DNA of 64,000 bases. Source: Liolophura sinensis. Lineage: Eukaryota; Mollusca; Polyplacophora; Chitonida; Chitonidae. This document shows positions 55,304-64,000 of the stretch, in pieces; position 1 is the first letter of the stretch, and each line of letters begins with the position of its first letter. Location of the stretch: contig NC_088296.1 of the NCBI RefSeq assembly GCF_032854445.1, forward strand, positions 5,295,246 through 5,359,245. Direction: 5' to 3'. Under the pieces are notes generated by a model. That model did no database searches. It worked only from the letters and a program-made list of their open reading frames with translations, and was not told the DNA's origin. Made by a program: the position numbers and the translations under genes.

Positions 55304-57148
55304 ATGATTTGGAAGTTGTCTGAAGACAGCATGTTATCAGCGGTCTTGATTCTTAAAGCGACCCTGGTTTTCTCAGCCATATGCTATGTCACTGGACTTC
55401 ATGTGGAAAGAAGACCGCAAGGTGGTTCTAAACCTTGGCAAGCTGTTACGTCATCTGTACAAAGTTCCAAACCGCAAGCAGGTTATCAAACTTGGCAAGC
55501 TCTTACGTCGCCTCTACCAACTGCAAAACCACAGGTAGGTTCTGAAACTAGGCAAGCTGTTGGTGCACTAACTTCAGTACCACAGACAGATTCTGAAACT
55601 TTGCAAGCTGTCACGCCATTTGTACTAACTTCAAAAACGCAAGCAAGTTCTGAAACTTGGCAAGCTGTTACTTCACATGTGCAAACTTCAAAACCACAGG
55701 CAGGTTCTGAAACTTGGGAAACTCTTGCGTCATCTCTGCCTGCTTCAAAACGACAGGCAGGCTCTGAAAATTGGGAAAGTGTTACGTCACCTGTACCAAC
55801 TTCAAAACCGCAGGCAAGTGCTGAAAGTTGGGAAGCTCTTACCTCACCTCTGCCAACTTCAAAACCTCAAGCAGGTTCTGAAACTAGGCAAACTGACTCG
55901 TCAGCTTTAAAAACTCCGTCATTGAGAGAGAGGGAAACAGATGACACTATGATGATGGTGACGAACCATTATACAACCTCGGCATCGGACCGGATTTCCC
56001 CTTGGTCAGATTGGCAAGGTGTCTCGTCAATTTCCTCTCGCCGACTCTCAACCGGTATATCGGTGTGGAAATCAGGTATGGCACCTGAAACGACAAAGCC
56101 CACCAAAGTGACAGAGTCAATCACAAGTGTAGACAAAGACTTAACCACAGACGACAGCTTCGTATACAGCAGGACGACACCTGGCGAAAAACAGGCTATA
56201 GACTTCCCCGCTAACTTCACGTTCATCCAAACCGTGAAGTATTTCGACTCATTGGCGTGCCCTCGGATGACGTCACAATGTTCGCCTGGTGTTCTGCGCT
56301 CCTTCTCAAGAGATTGTTCTCCCTTCTGGTGCCCCGGATGTTCGTGTGTCGCATGTGACCTGCACAAAGACTGTTGTGCGGACGCCGCTTTAGACGCTGG
56401 CGCCCAAAGTGACGCCTACAAGCATCACCGCTCCTGCCTGACGCCCACAGCCAAGATGGCGGACCTGTATGAGGAGCAATGGTACTACTTCGTAGACAGG
56501 TGCCCATCTTTGTATGTAAACACGAGTTTGAAATACCTCTGTGAGAAGAGACAATTTTACGTCGACGACATGGACACATATTTCCCGGTTTACAGTCGGC
56601 TGACTGGCGAGAACTACATCAACATTTACTGTGCGCGTTGCCATGGTGACGCATATTCTCTCATCCCTTGGGAACCGGAAGTCTTCTGCTACGATGCTAA
56701 ACCGCTGAAGGACATCGGAACGGCCGAAGACATCGTAGCAGCTGTCTTCCCGCGCGACCAGTGTGTTGTAACGGCAGCGCCACCTGACGGGATTTACTTC
56801 CAGTCGTGCAACGGTTCTCTGGGGATAGTTCAGAGATGTAATCAGTCCGGACTTTGGCAGGTGGAAGACGAAGACGTCGCCACGGCTTGTGATTCGTACA
56901 TGAACAGAGTCTACATCAACGACGTCTGGTACCGCAACGTCTTTTGCGCCTTCTGCAACGGCGTTCCTAGGTCAGAGGTGGTCGCGGCGTCCTCAAGTCG
57001 TATCTGTGCACAAGAGCCTCTACCAGCGGTGGACACCAAAAAAGGCAGCGTTCCCGTAATGTTGAGCTACAACGTAAAGCTAAGGACAAACGCGGGTTCA
57101 GAGACAATGGCGGAATGTGATGAAGACAAAGTGTATGAACCAGTAAAG
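55304..57148 (+). CDS. Receptor-like gene exon 1
   Basis: ATG in context agcATG with A at -3. 615 codons, donor AAG|GTAAGC. Holds the signal peptide, the 57-bp repeat array (about 55420-55915), the SMB-like cluster (about 56270-56400) and the first 'CA.C.G' blocks. Confidence 0.85.
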
Positions 57149-59449
57149 GTAAGCAATTGTTTTGCCTGTGCTTTATAGCGTACATTATTGCCGTAGATTA
57201 CGTCGTATGGTTTCCGTAGGGCGATACAAACGACCGCAGCATGGAGGACAGAGAGCAGCGACAGTGTAACAGTTGCCAATTGGCCACATGTAACTTGTAA
57301 TATACAGTCTCTTGTCATTTTACCTCAGGTAGCAACTTCCATACTACCTATATACGTGGCTTAAGCCGGGTTAAGTAAAACATTATTCAGGGCCCCTATT
57401 CCGGGAAAAGGTATGACCGTCATCCAAGCCAATTATCAGCGGTCAGGTGGTGGTTTAGAATATCACAACATCAAATTTAAATAAACTGTGATCTCGAGTC
57501 GGTGGCATTATGTGGCTAGCTTGTAATTTCTTGGAATCCGTAGAGTATTATTAACACCTTGATTCTTCTCCGACTTATAATCATGACTCTTGATTGAGTT
57601 ATTTATTGATTGGTATTTTACACCGTGCTCAAGAATATTTCACGTATACAGTGGCGACCGGCATTATGGTGGGAAGCAACCGCGCAGAGCTCGGGGGCAA
57701 ACCACGATCATCCATAGGTTGCTGACCTTTGCACGTAGGACGGAGAGGAAGCCAGCATGAGCTGGATCGCAGCCACCGCATTAGTGAGAAACTGGTGGGT
57801 TATTGGGCCGCACTGGAGTGCTACCAGGGTGGTGTCATACCAAAGACTTTAAAATAGCGCTTGTTGCTGTATCGCTTGGCGCTCAGCACTGAGGGGTTAG
57901 AGCATGGAAACAGGACTGGTCGGTCTGGTGTCACTTGAATGTGACTGGGTGGGGTTGTCATGTCTTGGGCATAATACTTCAGTGGCGGCAGCACTTTAGC
58001 GGCATGGACCCGCCCTACCACAAGAAGACACAGTATATGTACCCACAGCTAATGACTCCTCGTCGTCATATGACTAAAAAAACTGTTAAGTACGACGTTA
58101 ACCCAAATCATTCATTCATTCATTCATTCTCCTTCATCCAAACCGGAAAGTGTTTCGATTCACCGGCGTGCCCTCACGTGTCGGTCTAGTGTTCTCTGCC
58201 CTTCCTCGGGCGTTTAACCTGAGGTTGGATTTTATTCTAACTGTTCGTGTAAATGCTTATCAATGGTGAAATTACAGGGTCACTGTCACCATGGCTTAGG
58301 CTGAAGTAGGTGAAAAAATGCAGTGGTAAAACCCTGACGGAGATAAACCGACAAAAGGTCTTATTTCACCGGTTTCGTGTGACAATTTGCCAGCTATCAC
58401 ACTGTGCTCACTGGTTTATTACAATGCTGTGTTGTCACCACAATTAACGTAAAATAACTTGAAAACAATACAAGTGTTCCATGCCAGGATGATACATCGT
58501 GCACCAGCAGAATCCAAAGATTTAATGCAAAATCCAAAGATTTAAAGCAAAATCCAAAGATTTAAAGCAGAATCTAAAGATTTAAAGCAACGAGAGCAGC
58601 GACCACAGTGCCCATTCATTGTTTTATTTTATTTTTCAGGGCGAGTGCCGGCAGCTGTTTTGTTCTCCTAGCCGTTACGTTCACTCTCACGAGTGTAAGG
58701 CTGTGTTCAAGACGGCCCGTGGGGTGCCGTACACAGTCATTCACTTGCTCACCCCACAGGATGCTCCGTACCGCTTACAGACCTCCACCAACTATCTGGC
58801 GAGTCTTTACCTGATCAGTGCGTTGGAGGAAAGAAGGTTTTTGTCAGATAAGCTCATGAGCGACATTGCAAAAATTCATGTGTGTTACGAAAGTCACTAC
58901 AGGGATGACAACGGTGTATTTGTCCACTTTTTGGTGGTCCAGAGTGATGTCATCTGGAAAACGTCAAGCACGCCTGCGCAAGTAGAAGAGGAACTCCTTC
59001 AGACGATTAACGTCACGTTTTGGTTCGATAACGTAATATGGACCCCAGAGATTCTAACAGACGGTAGGATACTGAGCACGGAAAATATGACTTGTTATAC
59101 ACTGTCCTGGTCGTTTTACACCAGTGCGAGTACGAGTACTTTCAAGTACGAGTACGACACGGACTCGTACATTGCCCTGCACGAACTAACCGGGTGCAAA
59201 CAAATCGAGTTGGAACCAAACGAGTATTCGATCAATATGAAGACGGGTCAACTTTATGTAAAGTATCTTAACATATCACTGGACAGATCAGGGTATCTTA
59301 TGGTCGATGGGAAAGTTCGCATCTGTGTTGACTACTCAGGAAAAATAACAAGAAATCTCAACAGCTCCAGTAGGCGTCGTATTTCAAGGTGGCTTATGGT
59401 TTTCAGCCTAGTAATGCTTATTCGTAGTGACCATCATTCACTGGTATAG
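55304..59449 (+). CDS. Secreted or membrane receptor ectodomain: signal peptide, 19-aa repeat stalk, somatomedin-B-like and GPCR-ectodomain-like regions
   Basis: Two exons, 55304-57148 and 58640-59449, join in phase 0 (AAG|GTAAGC ... TTTTTCAG|GGC) to give 884 aa. A hydrophobic N-terminus ('MLSAVLILKATLVFSAI') is a signal peptide. Residues ~36-205 are about nine degenerate 19-aa repeats rich in Ser, Thr, Pro ('TSKPQAGSETWQAVTSPV'-type), likely glycosylated. A cysteine cluster ('CPGCSCVACDLHKDCCADA', about 345-363) resembles somatomedin B. The rest has paired 'YCARCHG' and 'FCAFCNGV' blocks and 'C' spacings that I associate with mollusc family-B-like GPCR ectodomains. The reading ends soon after 'RRRISRWLMVFSLVML' without seven helices. 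A donor-like AAG|GTGGCT at about 59389 could lead to a 7TM exon outside the window. Ligand unknown. Confidence 0.75.
55420..55915 (+). repeat. 57-bp coding tandem repeat
   Basis: Units such as 'acttcaaaaccgcaggcaag' ... 'tctgaaacttggcaagctgt' ... 'tacgtca' keep frame, encoding 19 residues each. Units vary mostly by substitution, so the array is constrained or old. Confidence 0.88.
57600..57832 (-). repeat. SINE, near full length, minus orientation
   Basis: 'tatttattgattggtatttt acaccgtgctcaagaatatt' through 'gggtggtg'-like reversed head ('actggagtgctaccaggg'). Lies in the receptor-like gene intron. Confidence 0.85.
57840..58132 (+). repeat. Dispersed repeat family B, near full length, with ATTC tail
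   Basis: 'gctgtatcgcttggcgctca gcactgagg ... acaggactggtcggtctggtg ... gggttgtcatgtcttgggca ... cttcagtggcggcagcacttt ... gttaagtacgacgttaaccc' and (attc)n. It contains one unit like the 29-bp minisatellite at 12045. Confidence 0.8.
58133..58212 (+). pseudogene. Fragment of receptor exon 1 duplicated inside the gene's intron
   Basis: 'ttcatccaaaccggaaagtg tttcgattcaccggcgtgcc ctc' aligns with exon 1 at 56222-56266 ('ttcatccaaaccgtgaagta tttcgactcattggcgtgcc ctc') and again after a short deletion ('tctagtgttctctgcccttcctc'). A stop follows 'CPHVSV'. It abuts the ATTC tail of the repeat to its left. Confidence 0.85.
58213..58639. repeat. Intron end with 'ggtgaaat' repeat and short 'aaagatttaaagc' tandem
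   Basis: 58300-58440 shares text with the repeat at 15990-16620. 58505-58590 is a 16-bp tandem 'aaatccaaagatttaaagc' of about five units, ending shortly before the exon 2 acceptor. Confidence 0.6.
58640..59449 (+). CDS. Receptor-like gene exon 2
   Basis: Acceptor 'ttttatttttcag|GGC'. Starts 'GECRQLFCSPSRYVHSHECK' and ends at TAG 59447. Glycosylation-type Asn sites and a 'GYLMVDGKVRICVDYSG' strand, which in related GPCRs is close to TM1, lie near its end. The final hydrophobic run is short. Confidence 0.8.
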   Translation, partial: GECRQLFCSPSRYVHSHECKAVFKTARGVPYTVIHLLTPQDAPYRLQTSTNYLASLYLISALEERRFLSDKLMSDIAKIHVCYESHYRDDNGVFVHFLVVQSDVIWKTSSTPAQVEEELLQTINVTFWFDNVIWTPEILTDGRILSTENMTCYTLSWSFYTSASTSTFKYEYDTDSYIALHELTGCKQIELEPNEYSINMKTGQLYVKYLNISLDRSGYLMVDGKVRICVDYSGKITRNLNSSSRRRISRWLMVFSLVMLIRSDHHSLV

Positions 59450-59459
59450 CATATAATAC

Positions 59460-59735
59460 GGGCCTCCATGGCCGAGGGCATTAGAACGCCAGCGCGTTGC
59501 ATTGACTCAGGAGCTCCCACCAGTGCTGTGTCTGTGAGTTGAAGTCCAGCCCATGCTGGCGGGCTCTCCTGCCGTAGGTGGGAAGGTCTGCCAGAAACCT
59601 GTGGATGGTGGCGGTGTTCCCTCGGGCTCTGCCCGGTTTCCTTCCATCATAATGCTGGCCACCAGTGAAAAGTGAAATATTCTTGAGTACAGGGTAAAAC
59701 TCCAATCAAATAGGTGAAATAAATAAATATAACAC
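59460..59735 (+). repeat. SINE, near full length
   Basis: 'gggcctccatggccgagggc attagaacgcc', box B-like 'gagttgaagtcc', body, 'cataatgctggccacc' and tail 'gtaaaactccaatcaaatag'. It starts about 10 bp after the receptor-like stop codon. Confidence 0.9.
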
Positions 59736-60164
59736 ATTTTTAATAATGAAACCAATAAAGCATTCATATAACGTATAGGCCCTATTTGTTGTCTATAAGG
59801 ACCCCGATTCCCAGCTGTCGTCACATTCGGTAAATCACACGTATTAGCGGTAAATTGGAACAAATGGACATGGTCATTACACGAAAGCAAATATGCGTCA
59901 GGAATGAAAAGTAACTACTTTTAACCTCTGTCTTATTTACATGCCATTGCCCTAAACGTTCAACATTTTTAATGAGCTCAAAAGATTATACTTTCCAGTG
60001 ATGTGTTATTTTTCTCCTGATTTCATAGTGGAGTAGATAATTTGATCACATCTTTCTTAATAAAGATCGATGTTCTACGTCACATCACAGATGATTACGG
60101 CAAATGATCTCACCCAATCGGTGAAATACGGCCTCTTGTCAATTTACCTCAGTTACGGTTTTAT

Positions 60165-60345
60165 CTTATTTATTTGTTTAATTGGTGTTTTACGCCGTAC
60201 TCAAGAATATTTCACGAGTATCAGCAGGTTGCTGCAGAACTTCCCACGTACGGCCGGTGAGGGAGCCAGCATGAGGTGGACATAAACTCACAGCGACCGC
60301 ATTGGTGAGAGGCTCCTGGGTCATGACGCTGCTCTGGAGCGCTGA
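60165..60345 (-). repeat. SINE with internal deletion, minus orientation
   Basis: 'ttatttatttgtttaattgg tgttttacgccgtactcaag', then directly 'gcaggttgctgcagaacttc ccacgtacggccgg', missing the central 'cataatgctgg' to 'ggtttcc' part, and the reversed box B region. Confidence 0.85.
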
Positions 60346-60439
60346 TTTTTCTACAGGTAATATAACAGGTGCTCAAATACGGGAACTACGCTCCTACAAT
60401 AGCGTGATGACACTCTGAAGTAAATGTACATCCGTATGG

Positions 60440-60775
60440 AAAGTCATCCTCCTCAACTGCATGCGTCGCTCATTACATTTCACTTTACATCACTGCCACC
60501 AATAGCAAATTTTGTACAGAAACAACGGCGAGGTCGCTGGGCTCACGGTGATCGCGGCAGGAAGTGATGTCAGAAAATACGAACAATTCCTCTCAACATT
60601 TGTCTGTAATAATACTTTACTCACGTCCATTCCCTTCCTCTAGAGAATGTACAACATGATTCTAACCAACGCCAAAAACAAAAACAATTTAACAAAAAAC
60701 AATAGTTCCGTGTGAGGACACGAGTAATGAGGTTAAGTCTAAACGTGCGTTTCGCAGGCTTCACAGGAGTACTGC
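60440..60775 (+). repeat. Dispersed repeat family C, copy 2
   Basis: Diverged partner of 50670-51015 with conserved order of blocks (see that copy). Confidence 0.7.
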
Positions 60776-61183
60776 AAGGAGTACATAGGATGTAAAGCAC
60801 ATCACAAAATGTGGTCATCACGTGACATTTGTTCTCACGTGACATAAGCCTGCACTTCTCCACTGGAGGACGTAGAGGGACTAAAATATCCCTATCGGGG
60901 TGAAAGGTCAAGTATTGACCCTTGTAATCGGTGTCACGTTTCCAGATTATATAGACACCGTATGTGTACATGTATATATATGTGGCCAATAAAGACTTTA
61001 CTTATTGAATAAGCAGGCCTTATAAGTGATAGCATCCTGTGTTTATAATGTAACTCTATGAGCCACAGATAAGCATATATACATCCAATATCCCCACTGC
61101 TGGATATATTATCGGTAATGTAACCACGTTGTATCATACGTCATATTAGTGTAGCCAGTGGAGACATCTGATCCATGGGCGGT

Positions 61184-61213
<30 letters not shown>
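61184..61213 (+). repeat. Poly(G) run of 30
   Basis: Thirty consecutive G with no interruption, immediately before a SINE head. It may form G-quadruplexes and is a likely spot for length error in assembly. Confidence 0.9.
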
Positions 61214-61214
<1 letters not shown>

Positions 61215-61215
61215 G

Positions 61216-61395
61216 GAAAGGCTGTCTCCATGGCTCAGTTGGTTAGAGCGCACTAGCGCAACATACTAACCCAGCAACCTCTCACCAATGCGGCCGCTGT
61301 GAGTTCAAGTTCAGCTCATGCTGGCTTCCTCTCCGACCGTACATGGGAAGGCCTTGCAGCAACCTGCAGATGGTCGTAGGTTTCCAGTTTCCATA
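61216..61395 (+). repeat. SINE 5' half
   Basis: 'ggctgtctccatggctcagt tggttagagcgcactagcgc', box B 'gagttcaagttc', body to 'cgtaggtttcc', then lost. Confidence 0.88.
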
Positions 61396-61449
61396 ATTAA
61401 CTTCAACACAAAGAACTACAAGACAACAAATGTGTATGTATATACATAT

Positions 61450-61600
61450 ATTTATTTTTTTATTTATTTTACTGGTGTTTTACATCGTACTCAGGAATAT
61501 TTCACTTACACGACGGCGACCAGCATTATTGTGTGAGGAAATCAAGCAGAGCCTGGAGAAAACCCATCACCATCTGTAGTTTGCTGGCACATGCTTTAAA
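61450..61600 (-). repeat. SINE 3' half, minus orientation
   Basis: 'tttatttattttactggtgt tttacatcgtactcaggaat' to 'catcaccatctgtagtttgc tggcaca', reverse of the common SINE. Confidence 0.85.
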
Positions 61601-61679
61601 TCTGACGCCATGTATATACACTATGAGCAATGAGTTGACTGGAAAACGTTTTAATATATGTGCACGTCAATCACGCCAA

Positions 61680-61985
61680 TCAGGAGAGTTTCATCACCAG
61701 AATAAACCAGGTACCGGTTCAAACCCGCTCCATTCATGGGTTGAATGGATGGATTCCCTAGCCTTCAGTGCGGATAGGGTCTTGGAGACGATGAACGGCA
61801 GACGGCTCATGCAGTTTCTCTGCGCAAGTGTGAACACCCTTTGAAGACCACTTTGTCTTCAAATATAACACTGGCCCTGCAGATCTATATATGGTACGCG
61901 AAGGAAATTCTGTCCGGTAGTGTACCTTGGAAAATTGACTTTAACGACTGACTAAATTCTTCAGTATGGCATTAAACAACACTTG
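61680..61985. repeat. Possible second tRNA-headed SINE
   Basis: 'accggttcaaacccgctcc' (box B-like) followed by a trailer 'gatagggtcttggagacg ... ttcttcagtatggcattaaa caacac'. A full head and box A are not clear. Confidence 0.4.
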
Positions 61986-61989
61986 TATA

Positions 61990-64000
61990 TGTATATATTT
62001 ACAACACTTTATATATGTTATATATACATATAATACAGTCAGTCTAGCTGAACCCCTCGTACCCCCCACCCCCACCTCCACCCTAAAAAGAACAAGAACC
62101 ATAGCAACGATGGACACTGTCTTTCATGTTGTATCCCTGTATTGCAATAAACTGATAGATACTTTTATAGCCTGTAATGCATAAAAGGATGAACACGACT
62201 TACCATGCACACTCGCAAAGAAAACAAACAATGAAGCTATTACCACTGATGGAGGACCCATTCATATTTATTGAAAATCAATATTTCACCTTATTTGCTT
62301 TGGGCATATAGATCTTTTTTTAATGATTCCGTTAACGCTGTCATAATTATATCGATATAAACTCTTGCACGCTGTTCATTTTGCCCGAGGCTTAATTAAA
62401 ATTGATCTACCTTAGATTAGCTTTGCCTTGGGCTATAATGAGGTGTGCTAAGAAAATGTATAGGTGGCCTGTTTGTTAAACATCTATATACTTGCAAATA
62501 ACCTGTGATAATTTGACTTTCAAAACTTTCGCAGATCATTTGCAGAAGAAAAGAAAACTGAAACAACATACACGCGTTTATGATAAATAAATTTTCCGAA
62601 GAGCTTATATACGGTACGTTTCCAGTTCGTGTATTGGCGTGTATACAAGAACACAGACAGTACATGTAGACAGACTATAGTGTATAGGGAATTCTGTCAA
62701 CCAAGATGAACGTCAAACAATCCATTTTATATAATAAAATTATCCATGCATAACGTAACACTTGTAACACGTAGGTGCTCATATCTGCGGTTTTCAGCTT
62801 ACATGTATGCTGAGGGTAAAAAAAAAATACCATTCAATGATACAATTTCATCAATAAAACCAAGAACAAGAAAACTGTGAAGAAACAAAACCTGTGGTTG
62901 GCTTTGCGATAATTAATTGTTGAATAATGTCATTACCACCTCATAGCACGGATATTATGAATAAGTAATGCTGTAATTCAATGCCGTGACTAAGTACATT
63001 TGAATTTATGAAGAATGCGGGGAGTCTGCGTCAGGGACAACGAAGGGGAGTAACTCTTGTGTATATCTTTTACCGTCAAGGTGGGCGGAAAACGGAAAGG
63101 TGGCGAAATTAACTATTCAAGGAAGGGAGAAAAAACATTTCCTTTGGATGGATCTGAAATATTCGTGGACTGTGATATGATTTTGATGCCATAGTGGTCA
63201 GGAAGGGGTGAAAATGTCGGCGTTGGAGCTCTACACGAAGGTAAAGTGACACCTGCTCTGAAGGAATTCGATTGTGTATGAAGTTGTTGTTGTAATGACA
63301 CTGGATCTTTTCCGGCTTATCAACAAAGACTGCACGCTGTGTGACAAGTGGCGCTCAGAACGCGACGCGCACCTGTGGAGTTTGCTAATCAGTGTGTTTG
63401 GTCGTGACCTGAGCTTAATTACTTTCGTCAACACTACTCGCATACGTGTACAAAACAACATACAGTGTTTTAATCGGAGTTTATAGTGTTTAAAGTTTAT
63501 ACTTAGCCATTATCCGTGTCTGCACATCTACGAAGATTCTAAGCCAAATGAGTAACCTGTGTGACTTACTTGGGTGTCTCCCCAAAGCGCGCCTTACTCA
63601 GCCACTGACTCACCCTAGAGATAAGATGTGTATTTATTACCTAACCATGTCACTTGTTATAATAGCCCAGGTACACGTACCTGGCAATAACACCTCTGAT
63701 TCTTGACCAAGTCTGTCATTCAGTCAGTCAACCGTATATAAGCCAGATCAGTGTCTCAAACTTACACACACACACTGTTAAACACAGTTGGTGGTCAAGT
63801 GTATAAGCTAGAGCAATCCCAACAACCCACCCTCACCCATCACCCCCACTACAATATGTTTAATAAAGACACTGTATAGTTAGAGGCTTGAGCTATTTCC
63901 CAGCCTGTGCAACTGCAGATACTACAAGAGGCTATAAAACGAGTTATTTAACACTGACATTTGTTGAATAAAAATCATTTTTTTCTATTTATTTATTTCA
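61990..64000. other. No gene recognised to window end
   Basis: Open frames on both strands at 63113-63486 overlap and lack motifs. The receptor-like gene's expected seven-helix exon was looked for here and on 59450-61990 and not seen. Confidence 0.45.

Noticed and set aside
63113-63486. Overlapping ORFs near the window end as a gene
   Set aside because: Three frames overlap on both strands with no motif, start context or splice pair to choose between them.

Overview
The window is animal nuclear DNA, most likely from a mollusc or a close lophotrochozoan relative. Coding exons are short, have GT-AG introns in consistent phase, and sit in AT-rich DNA crowded with repeats. The commonest repeat is a tRNA-headed SINE. 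It starts with a 'cctccgtggctcagttgg' type head and ends with 'ggcgtaaaacaccaatcaaataaataa'. I placed about a dozen partial or near-complete copies on both strands. LINE 3' ends of the type 'gccgatgtggcgttaagcc(attcattc)n' also recur. I associate these families with molluscs from general knowledge; this is not a species identification.

Layout. 1-10 kb is a transposon graveyard: LINE, Ty3/gypsy gag-protease with a candidate LTR, hAT remnant, LINE tail, Ty3/gypsy pol. 10.9-24.9 kb (minus strand) holds a complete DEG/ENaC-type sodium channel gene. I joined it from eight exons in consistent phase (473 aa), with a Tc1/mariner remnant, a 29-bp minisatellite and SINEs around it. 25.6-26 kb holds an orphan exon-like ORF. 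26.4-30.4 kb holds two broken LINE copies. 30.87-47.66 kb (plus strand) holds a candidate small-protein first exon and then a three-exon gene of 878 aa. That protein has a myristoylation-type N-terminus, an RHIM-like motif, a STAND-type P-loop NTPase and C-terminal ankyrin repeats. Its introns are filled with a ~135-bp satellite, a TCTG-rich array and two related ~62-bp minisatellites. 48-55 kb is mostly non-coding. 55.3-59.45 kb (plus) encodes a secreted or receptor-type protein with a 19-aa repeat stalk, a somatomedin-B-like cysteine cluster and an ectodomain of the kind found on mollusc family-B-like GPCRs. No seven-helix domain is visible in the window. 59.5-64 kb is repeats and unexplained sequence.

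The most interesting item is the RHIM-like/STAND/ankyrin gene, whose layout recalls amyloid-signalling innate immune receptors. Its second exon, which carries the RHIM-like motif, is small and absent from simple ORF scans. I recovered it only from splice signals and phase. Other notable items are a partial receptor-exon copy inside that receptor's own intron, a possible short upstream cistron on the STAND transcript, and satellite units that each carry a branch-point-like and an acceptor-like motif just upstream of a real acceptor. All functional statements come from reading the sequence; no database search was run.
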